Shown one piece after another: positions 20,240 to 29,869 of a stretch of 64,000 bases of DNA. Under the pieces are notes generated by a model. That model was not told the DNA's origin and did no database searches. It worked only from the letters and a program-made list of their open reading frames with translations. The stretch's first letter is position 1. Every line of letters begins with the position of its first letter. Source of the DNA: Caulobacteraceae bacterium (GTDB lineage Bacteria > Pseudomonadota > Alphaproteobacteria > Caulobacterales > Caulobacteraceae); NCBI GenBank assembly GCA_947478785.1, contig CANJXI010000008.1:1-64000 (forward strand), written 5' to 3'. The position numbers and the translations under genes are program-made.

Positions 20240-20863
20240 ATGAGTGACATCCCGGCCACAGACGCCCGACGTTATCACCACGGCGATCTCAGCCGCGCGC
20301 TGATCGACGCCGCCCGGCGGCTGCTGGAGGCGGAGGGCCAGAGCGCGCTCTCACTGCGCGCGGTGGCGCGGGAGGCGGGCGTCAGCCCGGCCGCGCCTTA
20401 TCACCACTTCAAGGACAAGGGCGAACTTCTGGACGCCGTGGCCCAGGAAGGCTGGACCCTGTTGGACGCGGCGCTGGTCAAGGCGAAGGCCGAGGCGCCC
20501 GACATCCATCAGGCCCTGACCGAGCTGGGCGTGGCCTATGTCTGTTTCGCCAGGGACAACCCCGCGCTCTATCGGGTCATGTACGACACCGCCCGAGAGA
20601 AAGAGGCCCTTCCGGAGCGGATGCAGAACGGCGAGGACAACTCCTATTCCAAGGTCCGCGACGTGCTCATCGAGGCCGGCGGCGACCCGAACGACTCCCT
20701 GGACCTGGAGCTGGCCACCAGCGCGGCCTGGTGTTCCGCCCACGGCCTGGCCGAGATGGCCGGTTTCAAGCAGTTCGACCACCTCAAGGACGCCTGTGGC
20801 GGCGAGACGGCGTTCTTCCGGGCGATCTTCAACCACATGGGGTTGGCCCCGAGGCGCCGCTGA
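20240..20863 (+). CDS. TetR/AcrR family transcriptional regulator
   Basis: YHHGDLSRALIDAARRLLEAEGQSALSLRAVAREAGVSPAAPYHHFKDKGELLDAVA. Confidence 0.95.
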   Translation: MSDIPATDARRYHHGDLSRALIDAARRLLEAEGQSALSLRAVAREAGVSPAAPYHHFKDKGELLDAVAQEGWTLLDAALVKAKAEAPDIHQALTELGVAYVCFARDNPALYRVMYDTAREKEALPERMQNGEDNSYSKVRDVLIEAGGDPNDSLDLELATSAAWCSAHGLAEMAGFKQFDHLKDACGGETAFFRAIFNHMGLAPRRR

Positions 20864-20876
20864 CGGCGATATCGGC

Positions 20877-21713
20877 GTGAGCGGCGACTTCGTCACGCGG
20901 TTCGCCCCCTCGCCCACGGGCGACCTGCACCGGGGCCACGCCTTTTCCGCGCTCACCGCCCATCAGGCCGCTCGGGACGCGGGAGGCCGGTTCCTGCTCC
21001 GCATCGAGGATATCGACCGCACGCGCAGCCGGCCCGAATTCGAGGCCGCGATCCCCGAGGACCTGGCCTGGCTCGGCCTCGCCTGGGAGGAGCCCGTGCG
21101 CCGCCAGTCCGACCACATGTCCGACTACGGCCGCGCGCTGCGCGACCTCGCCGAACGCGGACTCCTCTACCGCTGCTTCCGCACCCGCCGCGAGATCGCC
21201 CTGGCGATCGAGAGCGCGCCGCACGGGGCGATGGAGGCCTTCCGAGGCACGCCGCTTCCCGCCGCCGAAGAGGCGCGCCGCGTCGAGGCCGGCGAGGCCT
21301 ACGCCTGGCGCCTTTCGCTGGACGCCGCCTCGCGCGTCCTCTGCGGCTTCGATGACCTCACGTTCATCGACCGGGACCGGGGCGAAGTCGCCGCCCGGCC
21401 GGAGCTGGGCGGCGACGTGGTGCTGGGCCGCAAGGACGTTGGCGTCGCCTATCACCTGGCCGTCGTGGTCGATGACGCCCTGCAAGGCGTGACAGAGGTG
21501 ATCCGTGGCGAGGATCTCTTCGAGGCGGCGCACGTGCAGCGCCTGCTGCAGGCGCTCCTGGGCCTCCCCACGCCCGCCTACCGCCACCACAGCCTGATCA
21601 CCGGTCCCGACGGCAGGCGCTTCGCCAAGCGCGACGGGGCCCAGACCCTGCGCGCCCTGCGCGAAGCCGGCATGACCGCGCAGGCGCTGCGGCGCGAACT
21701 GGGCTTTACATGA
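20877..21713 (+). CDS. gluQRS: Glutamyl-Q tRNA(Asp) synthetase
   Basis: TRFAPSPTGDLHRGHAFSAL, LRIEDIDRTRS, RFAKRDGAQTL; GTG start. Confidence 0.92.
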   Translation: MSGDFVTRFAPSPTGDLHRGHAFSALTAHQAARDAGGRFLLRIEDIDRTRSRPEFEAAIPEDLAWLGLAWEEPVRRQSDHMSDYGRALRDLAERGLLYRCFRTRREIALAIESAPHGAMEAFRGTPLPAAEEARRVEAGEAYAWRLSLDAASRVLCGFDDLTFIDRDRGEVAARPELGGDVVLGRKDVGVAYHLAVVVDDALQGVTEVIRGEDLFEAAHVQRLLQALLGLPTPAYRHHSLITGPDGRRFAKRDGAQTLRALREAGMTAQALRRELGFT

Positions 21714-23121
21714 AGCCCCAGGCCAGCCGGGCGACCTCTATGGACGCGAGCTTGGCTTCGAAGGCCGACCAGTCGTCGCGCTCGGCGATGGGCGCCCAGA
21801 GCGCCTCGATCTGGTCGTAGAGCAGTTCCTCCGGCTCAGGCCGAGCGAACCAGGGATCGGCCAGGCGCTCCGGGCGCTCGGCCTCATAACCCGCCAGCAG
21901 GCGGCGCAATTCCGCGAAACCCTCCTCGCGGTAGATCGCGCCGCGCACGCCCGTCAGCGCGCGGGCCTCGTCGCCGCAGAACCAGTCGAAGAACAAGGGC
22001 TCCCAGCGCAGCGCCTCGCCGCCCTCTGAGAAGGCCTTGAACGTCGCCTGCACCAGCGCGGCGTCGTCCGCCTCCGACCGGGGTTTCAGCCCAAGTCGCG
22101 CCAGGATCGCGGCGGTGAGCGCCTGGCGATAGGCTGGACCGAAACCGTTCAACGCCTCGACCAGGCCGTCGCTCTCCGTCGCCAGGCTCAGCGATCCCGC
22201 CAGCTGCTGCAGGTTCCAGAACACCGCCTCTGGCTGGCGGCCGAAGCTGTAGAGGCCGGAATGGTCGAAATAGGCCGCGGTGAAGTTGGGATCGTTGTGC
22301 GGCAGGAACCGGTAGGGGCCGTAGTCGAAGCTCTCGCCGGTGATGTTCATGTTGTCGGTATTGAGCACGCCATGCACGAAGCCGGCCGCCATCCAGGCCG
22401 CGGTCATCCGCGCCGAGCGCCCGACCACCGCCTGCAGGAGGGCGGCGGGGCGGTCGTTGACCCCTTCCAGCTCCGGATAGTAGGTCGCGATCACATAGTC
22501 GGTGAGCTGGGTGATCCGGTCGCCGCGCTCGAAGAAGGCGTGGCGCTGGAAGCTGCCGAAACGGATATGGCCGTGGCTCAGCCGCACCAGCACCGAGGAG
22601 CGCGTCGGGCTGGGCTCGTCACCCCGCGTGAGGTCCTCGCCGGTCTCGATCAGCGAGAAGGACCTGGAGGTGGGGACCCCTTGCGCCTCCAGCATGGCCG
22701 TGGCCAGGACTTCGCGCACGCCGCCCTTCAGGGTGAGCTTGCCGTCGCCGGAGCGCGACCACGGCGTGCGGCCCGAGCCCTTGGTTCCCAGGTCCAGCAG
22801 CCGGCCGGTCTCCGCCTCGCGAAGTTGGGCGAAGGTGAAGCCACGCCCGTCGCCCAGGTCGGGATTGTAGTTGCGGAACTGGTGGCCGTGGTAGCGCTGC
22901 GCCAGCGGCGGATCGAGATTGCCCGGCAGAGGCTCGAAGCGCCCGAAGTGGGCGATCCACTCATCGGCGGTCAGGCTGTCCAGCCCGACGGTGGCCGCCG
23001 CCCGGTCGTTGCGAAAGCGAAGGATGGTCTTGGGAAACACCTCGGCCCGCACAGGATCGGCGAACTCGGGGCCCAAGCCCTGCACCCTTGGATCGGGACG
23101 GTAGATCGGCGAAACGGGCAT
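21706..23121 (-). CDS. selO: Protein adenylyltransferase SelO/YdiU family
   Basis: YHGHQFRNYNPDLGDGRGF, LDLGTKGSGRTPWSRSGDGKLTLKGGVREVL, HGVLNTDNMNITGESFDYGPY. Confidence 0.95.
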   Translation of the reverse strand: MPVSPIYRPDPRVQGLGPEFADPVRAEVFPKTILRFRNDRAAATVGLDSLTADEWIAHFGRFEPLPGNLDPPLAQRYHGHQFRNYNPDLGDGRGFTFAQLREAETGRLLDLGTKGSGRTPWSRSGDGKLTLKGGVREVLATAMLEAQGVPTSRSFSLIETGEDLTRGDEPSPTRSSVLVRLSHGHIRFGSFQRHAFFERGDRITQLTDYVIATYYPELEGVNDRPAALLQAVVGRSARMTAAWMAAGFVHGVLNTDNMNITGESFDYGPYRFLPHNDPNFTAAYFDHSGLYSFGRQPEAVFWNLQQLAGSLSLATESDGLVEALNGFGPAYRQALTAAILARLGLKPRSEADDAALVQATFKAFSEGGEALRWEPLFFDWFCGDEARALTGVRGAIYREEGFAELRRLLAGYEAERPERLADPWFARPEPEELLYDQIEALWAPIAERDDWSAFEAKLASIEVARLAWGFM

Positions 23122-23227
23122 CGCCTACCTCTGGCATCGCCCAGCCGGCCTACGCCAGGAAAAACCGGTGGGCACAGCGTCCGGCGCCGCCTTAGCGCGG
23201 GCCGGCATTCCTGCTACTGCGAAGTTG

Positions 23228-24406
23228 ATGGCCAAGCGGATCACCCTGGATTTCCTGCGCACGGAGAGCGCCTCGGGCCTGATCCTGGCGGCGGCGGCCT
23301 TCGCGGCCATCGCGCTTGCCAACTCGCCCTGGGCCGACAGCTACTTCAGCTTCATCCGCGCGCCCATAACCGTGCAGATCGGCGACTTCCGCGAAACCCT
23401 GCCAGTGTTGGCCTGGGTCAAGGACGGCCTGATGGCGATCTTCTTCTTCGTCGTCGGCCTGGAGATCAAATACGAGATCGTCCGCGGCGAACTGGCCAAC
23501 CCGCGCCGGCTGGCCCTGCCGGTGATCGCGGCGCTGGGAGGCATGGCGGCCCCGGCGCTGATCTACCTGGCGATCAACCACGGTCCTGGCGGCGCGCCGC
23601 AAGGCTGGCCCACGCCGGTGGCCACCGACATCGCCTTCGCCGTGGCCGCGCTGGCGATGGCGGGGCCTCGCCTGCCGCCCACCTTGCGCATCTTCCTGCT
23701 GACCATCGCCATCGCCGACGACATCGGCGCCGTGGTGCTGATCGGCGCGCTGTTCACCCACCATGTCGGGGTGGCGGCGGTGGGCGGGGCGCTGGCGTCG
23801 CTGGCCCTGATGGGCATGCTGGGCCGCTGGCGGGGCGCGCCCTACCTCTTCTATGCGGTGGGCTTCCTGCTGGTCTGGGCCTTCACCCTTAAGTCGGGAA
23901 TATCGACATCCGTGGCCGGCGTCGCCTGCGCCATGACCATCCCGCTGCAGGCGCGCAAGCCGGGCCGGCCGGGCGTGCTGGAGGACGCCATGGAGAGCCT
24001 GCACCCCTATGTGGCCTTCCTGATCCTGCCGCTCTTCGCCTTCACCGCGGCGGGCTTCACCTTCCGGGGCCTCGGCCTTTCCGACCTGTTCGGGCCCATC
24101 GCGCTGGGCGTGGCCGCCGCGCTCTTCGTGGGCAAGCAGCTGGGGGTGTTCGGCGCGGCCTCGCTGGTGATCGGCCTGAAGCTCGCGCGGCGCCCCACCG
24201 GCGCGAAATGGCTCGAGCTCTACGGCGTCTCGGTCCTCTGCGGCGTCGGCTTCACCATGAGCCTGTTTATCGGCCAGCTCGCCTTCCCGCTGGCCGACAG
24301 CGCCGCCCAGGCGCAGGTCCGCATCGGCGTGGTGGCCGGCTCGTTGGCCTCGATGCTCCTGGGCGCGGCGGTGCTGGCCTGGTCTCAGGCCCGGCGGAAG
24401 GACTGA
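23228..24406 (+). CDS. nhaA: Na+/H+ antiporter NhaA
   Basis: LANSPWADSY, LKDGLMAIFFFVVGLEIKYE, TPVATDIAFAVA. Confidence 0.96.
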   Translation: MAKRITLDFLRTESASGLILAAAAFAAIALANSPWADSYFSFIRAPITVQIGDFRETLPVLAWVKDGLMAIFFFVVGLEIKYEIVRGELANPRRLALPVIAALGGMAAPALIYLAINHGPGGAPQGWPTPVATDIAFAVAALAMAGPRLPPTLRIFLLTIAIADDIGAVVLIGALFTHHVGVAAVGGALASLALMGMLGRWRGAPYLFYAVGFLLVWAFTLKSGISTSVAGVACAMTIPLQARKPGRPGVLEDAMESLHPYVAFLILPLFAFTAAGFTFRGLGLSDLFGPIALGVAAALFVGKQLGVFGAASLVIGLKLARRPTGAKWLELYGVSVLCGVGFTMSLFIGQLAFPLADSAAQAQVRIGVVAGSLASMLLGAAVLAWSQARRKD

Positions 24407-24428
24407 GGCCTTCCGCCGGGCGAACCGC

Positions 24429-25865
24429 CTACTCGGCCGCCTGTTTCGGCGCGTAACCCAGGACGGCCTTGGTCTCAAGGAATTCGGCGAAGGCGTAGTC
24501 GCCCCATTCGCGACCGTTGCCGCTCATCTTGTAGCCGCCGAACGGCGCCATGCTGTCGTAGCCGCCGTTGATCGCCACTTGGCCGGCGCGCAGGCGAGAG
24601 GCCACCTTGCGGGCCTGCTGGATATCGGCGCCGTTCACGTAGCCGGCCAGGCCGTATTCGGTGTCGTTGCCGATCTCGATGGCCTGGTCGAGGCTGTCGT
24701 AGCCCAGGATCGACAGGACGGGCCCGAAGATCTCTTCGCGGGCGATCGACATGTCGTTGGTGACGTTGGCGAACACAGTCGGCTTCACGAACCAGCCGGT
24801 ATCGAGACCATCCGGTCGGCCGGGGCCGCCGGTGACCAGGGTCGCCCCCTCGTCGATACCCTTCTTGATCAGGGTCTGGATCTTGTCCCACTGAATCTTG
24901 CTGACCACCGGTCCGAGCTGGGAATTGCCGTTGGGGTCGCCCACGGTGATCTGTTCGGCGCTTGCCTTGGCGGCGGTGATCGCCTCGCCCATGCGCTTGC
25001 CGGGGACGAGCATGCGGGTCGGCGCGTTACAGGACTGGCCTGAGTTGGTCATCATCGCCTGCACGCCGCGCGAGACGCTGGTGGCCAACACATCATCGTC
25101 GAGCACGATGTTCGGGCTCTTGCCGCCCAATTCCTGGTGCACGCGCTTGACAGTGGGCGCCGCGTTGCGCGCGACCTCGATGCCCGCCCGTGTGGAGCCG
25201 GTGAAGGAGACCATGTCCACGTCCGGGTGGCTGGACAGCGCCACGCCCACGCCGGGCCCATCGCCGTGGATCATGTTGAAGACACCCTTTGGCACACCGG
25301 CGGCATGCATGATCTCGGCGAAGATCTGGCCCGAGAACGGCGCCACTTCCGAGGGCTTCAGCACCATGGTGCACCCCGTGGCGATGGCCGGCGCCACCTT
25401 GCAGGCGATCTGGTTCAGCGGCCAGTTCCAGGGGGTGATGAAGGAGCAGACGCCGATCGGCTCCTTGACGATCATGGTCGTCCCACGATCCTCCTCAAAC
25501 TTGTAGTCCTTGAGGATCTGGGCGGCGGCGGCCAGGTGGCCCATGCCAATCGGCACCTGCGCGCGCTGCGCCAGCGTGGCCGGCGCGCCCATCTCCTCGG
25601 TGACGGCGGTGGCAAGGTCGCCGAAGCGCTTCTGGTATTCGGCCAGGATTCGGCCCAGCACCTCGATGCGCTCTTCGCGGCTGGTCTGCGACCAGGTGAC
25701 GAAGGCCCGCTTGGCGGCCTTGACCGCCTTGTTGACGTCGGCGGCCGAGCCCAGCGCGATCTTGCCCGCGACCTTTTCGGTGGCCGGGTTCTCCACATCG
25801 AGGGTCTTCGACTCGACCGGATCGACCCATTCGCCATCGATGTAGAACTTCAGGTACTCGCGCAT
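24429..25865 (-). CDS. Aldehyde dehydrogenase family protein
   Basis: FITPWNWPLNQI, VHQELGGKSPNIVLDD, NSGQSCNAPTRMLVP, EEIFGPVLSIL. Confidence 0.96.
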   Translation of the reverse strand: MREYLKFYIDGEWVDPVESKTLDVENPATEKVAGKIALGSAADVNKAVKAAKRAFVTWSQTSREERIEVLGRILAEYQKRFGDLATAVTEEMGAPATLAQRAQVPIGMGHLAAAAQILKDYKFEEDRGTTMIVKEPIGVCSFITPWNWPLNQIACKVAPAIATGCTMVLKPSEVAPFSGQIFAEIMHAAGVPKGVFNMIHGDGPGVGVALSSHPDVDMVSFTGSTRAGIEVARNAAPTVKRVHQELGGKSPNIVLDDDVLATSVSRGVQAMMTNSGQSCNAPTRMLVPGKRMGEAITAAKASAEQITVGDPNGNSQLGPVVSKIQWDKIQTLIKKGIDEGATLVTGGPGRPDGLDTGWFVKPTVFANVTNDMSIAREEIFGPVLSILGYDSLDQAIEIGNDTEYGLAGYVNGADIQQARKVASRLRAGQVAINGGYDSMAPFGGYKMSGNGREWGDYAFAEFLETKAVLGYAPKQAAE

Positions 25866-26038
25866 GGCGTCCTCCTGGACCGTTGTCACCACGGCCAAGG
25901 ATCTCCGCCCCGGCCTTTGGAGCGCACCTTAGTGATCGGCGTTAATCGGGAAAGTCCTTTCCGCCCCCGCGAAGCACGCTTGCCGCCGGCGGCCGGCCCC
26001 GATAAAGCCGCTGGCAAGCGAACTTCCGGAGACCGCAC

Positions 26039-26119
26039 ATGATCGCCATCGGCGCCATCGCCGCCTTCCTCGTGGTCATCGCCCTGCTGAACCGCATCGA
26101 GTTCGGCCGGTTCGACTGA
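26039..26119 (+). CDS. Putative 26-aa single-TM microprotein MIAIGAIAAFLVVIALLNRIEFGRFD
   Basis: Read directly; CCGGAGA SD-like 8 nt upstream; hydrophobic core plus charged tail; precedes the SDR/folB pair. Confidence 0.5.
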   Translation: MIAIGAIAAFLVVIALLNRIEFGRFD

Positions 26120-26139
26120 CCTGACCCGCGCGCCTCCCC

Positions 26140-26868
26140 ATGTCTGACCGCGGAGTAGCGCTGATCACCGGCGGCGCCAGGCGTATCGGACGCGCATTGG
26201 TCGTGGCCTGCGCCGACGCGGGCTTCGACGTGGCGATCCATGTCCGCGTCATCGACGATCAGGCCGAGGCCGCCGCCGCCGAAGTGCGCGCGCGGAGCCG
26301 CAAGGCGACCATCCTGACCTGCGACCTGCGGAAAGAATCCACGACCGTGGCCCTGGTGGGCGAGGCCGAGGCCGAGTTGGGCGCGGTCACCCTGCTGGTG
26401 AACTCGGCGAGCGTCTTCGAGGAGGACGCCTTCGAGGGCATGAACCGCGCCTCGTGGGACGCCCACATGGAAACCAACCTGCGCGCGCCGCTGGTGCTGG
26501 CCCAGACCTTCGCGCGGCGCCTGCCGGCCGGGCGCGAAGGCCTGATCGTCAACCTTCTCGACCAACGGGTGTTCACGCCCGCGCCCGAGTTCTTCTCCTA
26601 TTCGCTCAGCAAGGCGGCGTTGTGGGACGCCACCCGCATGCTGGCGGTGGCGCTGGCCCCGCGAATCCGGGTGAACGGCATCGGCCCCGGCCCGACCCTG
26701 CCCTCCATCCACCAGGACCAGGCCGCCTTCGACGCCGAGGCCCGAGCCACCCTCCTGCGGCGTCCGGCCTCCCCCGCCGAGATCGCCGCCACCCTGCGCT
26801 ACCTGATCGACGCGCCCTCGGTGACCGGCCAGATGATCGCCGTCGACTCGGGGCAGCATCTGGCATGA
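26140..26868 (+). CDS. SDR family oxidoreductase, pteridine reductase/FolM-like
   Basis: ITGGARRIGRALV; YSLSKAAL; RVNGIGPGPTLPS; adjacent to folB. Confidence 0.85.
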   Translation: MSDRGVALITGGARRIGRALVVACADAGFDVAIHVRVIDDQAEAAAAEVRARSRKATILTCDLRKESTTVALVGEAEAELGAVTLLVNSASVFEEDAFEGMNRASWDAHMETNLRAPLVLAQTFARRLPAGREGLIVNLLDQRVFTPAPEFFSYSLSKAALWDATRMLAVALAPRIRVNGIGPGPTLPSIHQDQAAFDAEARATLLRRPASPAEIAATLRYLIDAPSVTGQMIAVDSGQHLA

Positions 26869-27233
26869 GCGAGCCCACGGTCGTCGCCACCAAGGTCTTC
26901 GTCACCGGGCTGAAAGTGCAGGCCCAGATCGGCGTCCATCGCCACGAGATCGGCCGTCTGCAGCCGCTGATCGTCGATGTCGAGCTGGACGTCCCCAGCG
27001 CCGGCCATGCGAGGCTGGCCGACACGCTCAACTACGAGACCGTGCTGGCCGCCGCCCAGGCGGTGGCCCGTGACGGCCACATCGGCCTGGTGGAGACCTT
27101 CGCCCACCGGCTGGCCAACCTCTGCCTCGCCGATCCGCGCGTCACCCAGGTGCGGGTGCGGGTGGAAAAGCCCCTGGCGCTGGCGCCCGACGCCACCGGG
27201 GCGGGGGTCGAGATCGTCCTGGTCCGGGGCTGA
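26865..27233 (+). CDS. folB: Dihydroneopterin aldolase
   Basis: QAQIGVHRHEIGRLQPLIVDVELDV.., DTLNYETVLAAAQAVA, LVETFAHRLANLCL. Confidence 0.9.
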   Translation: MSEPTVVATKVFVTGLKVQAQIGVHRHEIGRLQPLIVDVELDVPSAGHARLADTLNYETVLAAAQAVARDGHIGLVETFAHRLANLCLADPRVTQVRVRVEKPLALAPDATGAGVEIVLVRG

Positions 27234-27292
27234 ACCCCAAGGGTCTTCCAAACCGTCCCCGCCGAGGCCATCTGGTGTTCAGGAGGTGCAGG

Positions 27293-27688
27293 ATGACCGA
27301 ACGCCTGAGCTACGAAGCCGTCGAGGACCGGACCATGCCGGCGGTGGTCTACGGACTGTATCTGATCGCGCTCGCCACCGCGGTTCCAGTGCTGATCGGC
27401 GCGATCGTCGCCTACGCCAGCCGCGCAAACGCGGGGCCCGCCATGCGCACCCACTTCGACTTCCAGATCCGAACCTTCTGGATGTCCATCGCCTGGTGGC
27501 TGATCGGCGGCTTCCTGATCGTCGTGGGCGGGATCTTCTCGCTGATCCTGATCGGTCTGCCGTTCTTCTTCCTGGGCTGGGCGATCGTGGGGCTGGTCAC
27601 CGCCTGGTACGCCGTGCGCAGCATCGTGGGCGTCATCCACCTCGCAAACGGCCAGCCCTATCCGCGACCGTACAGCTGGTTGATCTAG
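27293..27688 (+). CDS. DUF4870-like membrane protein
   Basis: Three TM segments, FQIRTFWMSIAWWLIG..., IVGVIHLANGQPYPRPYSWLI. Confidence 0.75.
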   Translation: MTERLSYEAVEDRTMPAVVYGLYLIALATAVPVLIGAIVAYASRANAGPAMRTHFDFQIRTFWMSIAWWLIGGFLIVVGGIFSLILIGLPFFFLGWAIVGLVTAWYAVRSIVGVIHLANGQPYPRPYSWLI

Positions 27689-28161
27689 GCAGGCGCCGCC
27701 AGCGCCACCCGCCGGCGTTCAAGGCTCTCGGGCGGCCACTGCGTCTCCAGGTCGTAGAATATCGCAAACGCCGGCTGTTCGGCGGGCAACTCCACCCACG
27801 GCTGTTTAGACCGCGTGAAAATGTGGGCGTCCGGCGTGACCGCCGTGGGATCGTCCAGCGTCCCCGCCCGCACGAAGCGGGTCTGGGTCCGGCCGCCATA
27901 GGTGCTCCAGACCGCCGTCGCGCAGCCCTCGCAACGCCAGATGACATGCGGGCGACCGCTGTCGGTCGGGACCGGGAAAGCCTTGGGGACCGCACCCTCC
28001 AGCACCACGCGATCCGCTTCAATGATGGCGTTGATCACGAAGGCGCTGCCGGTCTGGCGCTGGCAATCCAGGCAGTGGCAGCAGTTGACGAACATCGGCT
28101 GGCTGGCCAGCCGATAACGGACGCGCCCGCAGGCGCATCCGCCTGCAAGCGCATCCGTCAT
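27685..28161 (-). CDS. GFA family protein (CENP-V/GFA zinc fold)
   Basis: GGCACGRVRYRL, CCHCLDCQRQTGSAFVINA, CEGCATAVWS. Confidence 0.92.
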   Translation of the reverse strand: MTDALAGGCACGRVRYRLASQPMFVNCCHCLDCQRQTGSAFVINAIIEADRVVLEGAVPKAFPVPTDSGRPHVIWRCEGCATAVWSTYGGRTQTRFVRAGTLDDPTAVTPDAHIFTRSKQPWVELPAEQPAFAIFYDLETQWPPESLERRRVALAAPA

Positions 28162-28163
28162 CG

Positions 28164-29051
28164 TCAGGCCGACACCAGTTGGCGGCGCACCATCTTGGCG
28201 TAGTCGTCGGAGAGGCTGAGCGAGATGTTGCCCGGCGTGAACGTGTATTCGCCGATCTGCGACACCGGCGTCACCTCGGCGGCGCTTCCCGTCACGAAGC
28301 ATTCCGTGAACGTCGAGAGCTCGTCCGGCAGGATGTGCCGTTCGATCACCTCGAAGCCCTGCTTCCGGGCCAGCTTGATAAGTGACTGGCGCGTGATGCC
28401 GTTCAGGAAACAATCCGGCAGCGGCGTGTGGATCACGCCGTCTCGCACGAAGAACACGTTCGAACCGGTGCTCTCCGCCACATAGCCCCGATAATCGAGC
28501 ATCATGGCGTCGGTGTATCCGTCCTTCTCGGCGGCATGCTTGGAGATGGTGCAGATCATATAGAGGCCGGCGGCCTTGGCGTGCACGGGCTCGGTCTCCG
28601 GCGATGGGCGCTTGTACTTGGCCCAGCACATGCGGATGCCCTTGGCCTTCTCCGCCGGGCTGAAATAGCTCGGCCAGTCCCACACCGCGATCGCCACGTG
28701 TATCTTGGTGTTCTGGGCCGAGACCCCGATCATCTCCGAACCGCGCCAGGCGATCGGGCGGACATAGGCGTCGCTCAGGCCGTTCTTGGCGCAGGTGTCC
28801 TTGCAGGCCTGGTCGATCTGGGCCACCGTGAACGGGATTTCGAAGTCCAGGATCTCCGCGGACTTGAAGAGACGCTCGGTGTGCGCCGTCAGCTCGAAGA
28901 TCTCTCCCCCGTACATCCGTTCGCCCTCGAACACGGCCGAGGCGTAGTGCAGGCCGTGCGTCAGTACGTGCACCGTCGCCTCGCGCCAGGGCACGAACTG
29001 GCCGTCCAGCCAGATCCATCCATCGCGGTCGTCGAAGGGAACGAGAGACAT
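28164..29051 (-). CDS. ilvE: Branched-chain amino acid aminotransferase
   Basis: WLDGQFVPWREATVHVLTHGLHYASAVFEGER, ESTGSNVFFVRDGVIHTP. Confidence 0.95.
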   Translation of the reverse strand: MSLVPFDDRDGWIWLDGQFVPWREATVHVLTHGLHYASAVFEGERMYGGEIFELTAHTERLFKSAEILDFEIPFTVAQIDQACKDTCAKNGLSDAYVRPIAWRGSEMIGVSAQNTKIHVAIAVWDWPSYFSPAEKAKGIRMCWAKYKRPSPETEPVHAKAAGLYMICTISKHAAEKDGYTDAMMLDYRGYVAESTGSNVFFVRDGVIHTPLPDCFLNGITRQSLIKLARKQGFEVIERHILPDELSTFTECFVTGSAAEVTPVSQIGEYTFTPGNISLSLSDDYAKMVRRQLVSA

Positions 29052-29167
29052 GAGGGGGTGACCTCCTTTCGAGTGGATAGTCTTGAAACCTCCGGAACGG
29101 GCGGCGTCAAACAAAATGGGACCACGGGCCGGCCGGCAACTATGGTCGCGAGGGGCGGAGCAAGCGC

Positions 29168-29869
29168 ATGACGGCGAATTCGGCGCGCGGCCGCCACCTG
29201 CTCATCGTCGACGACGATGACCGCATTCGAGAACTCCTGAAGGAGTATCTGGCCCGGGCGGGTTTCCGGGTGACGGCGGCGCCCGGCGGAGCCGCGGCGC
29301 GCCGGCTGATGGAGACCCTGGACTTCGACCTGGCGGTCTTTGACGTGATGATGCCGGGCGAGGACGGCTTCTCGCTGACCCGCTGGCTGCGCGAACAGAA
29401 GGGGTCATGCGGCAAGACCCCGGTCCTGATGCTCACCGCGCGCGGCCAGCCGGAGGACCGCATCGAGGGCTTCAAGGTGGGCGCCGACGACTATCTGGCC
29501 AAGCCCTTCGAGCCGGAGGAACTGGTGCTCCGTATCGAGGCGATCCTGCGGCGCGCGCAGGACCGTCCGGCCACGGGCGGCCCGCTGTCGCTGGGCCGCA
29601 GCCGCTTCGATCCCGATCGCGGCGAGCTCACCTGTGACGACGAACCGGTGCGGCTCACCGAGGCCGAGGTGGCGCTGCTGCGGCTGCTGGCGCGCAATCC
29701 GCACGAGCCCGTCGAGCGGCTGGAACTCGCCCGCGGCGCCGGCGATCCTTCCGGCCGCGCGGTGGACGTGCAGGTGACCAGGCTTCGGCGTAAGATCGAG
29801 GAAGACCCCAAGGCGCCGCGCTATCTGCAGACCGTGCGCGGCATAGGCTACAGGCTGGCCCCGGACTGA
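29168..29869 (+). CDS. OmpR-family response regulator
   Basis: Receiver LIVDDDDRIRELLKEYL..DVMMPGEDG, C-terminal wHTH DVQVTRLRRKIEEDPKAPRYLQTVRGIGYRL. Confidence 0.95.
   Translation: MTANSARGRHLLIVDDDDRIRELLKEYLARAGFRVTAAPGGAAARRLMETLDFDLAVFDVMMPGEDGFSLTRWLREQKGSCGKTPVLMLTARGQPEDRIEGFKVGADDYLAKPFEPEELVLRIEAILRRAQDRPATGGPLSLGRSRFDPDRGELTCDDEPVRLTEAEVALLRLLARNPHEPVERLELARGAGDPSGRAVDVQVTRLRRKIEEDPKAPRYLQTVRGIGYRLAPD

Noticed and set aside
23192-24478. 428-aa ORF opposite nhaA
   Set aside because: Antisense of a clear NhaA; charged low-complexity sequence.
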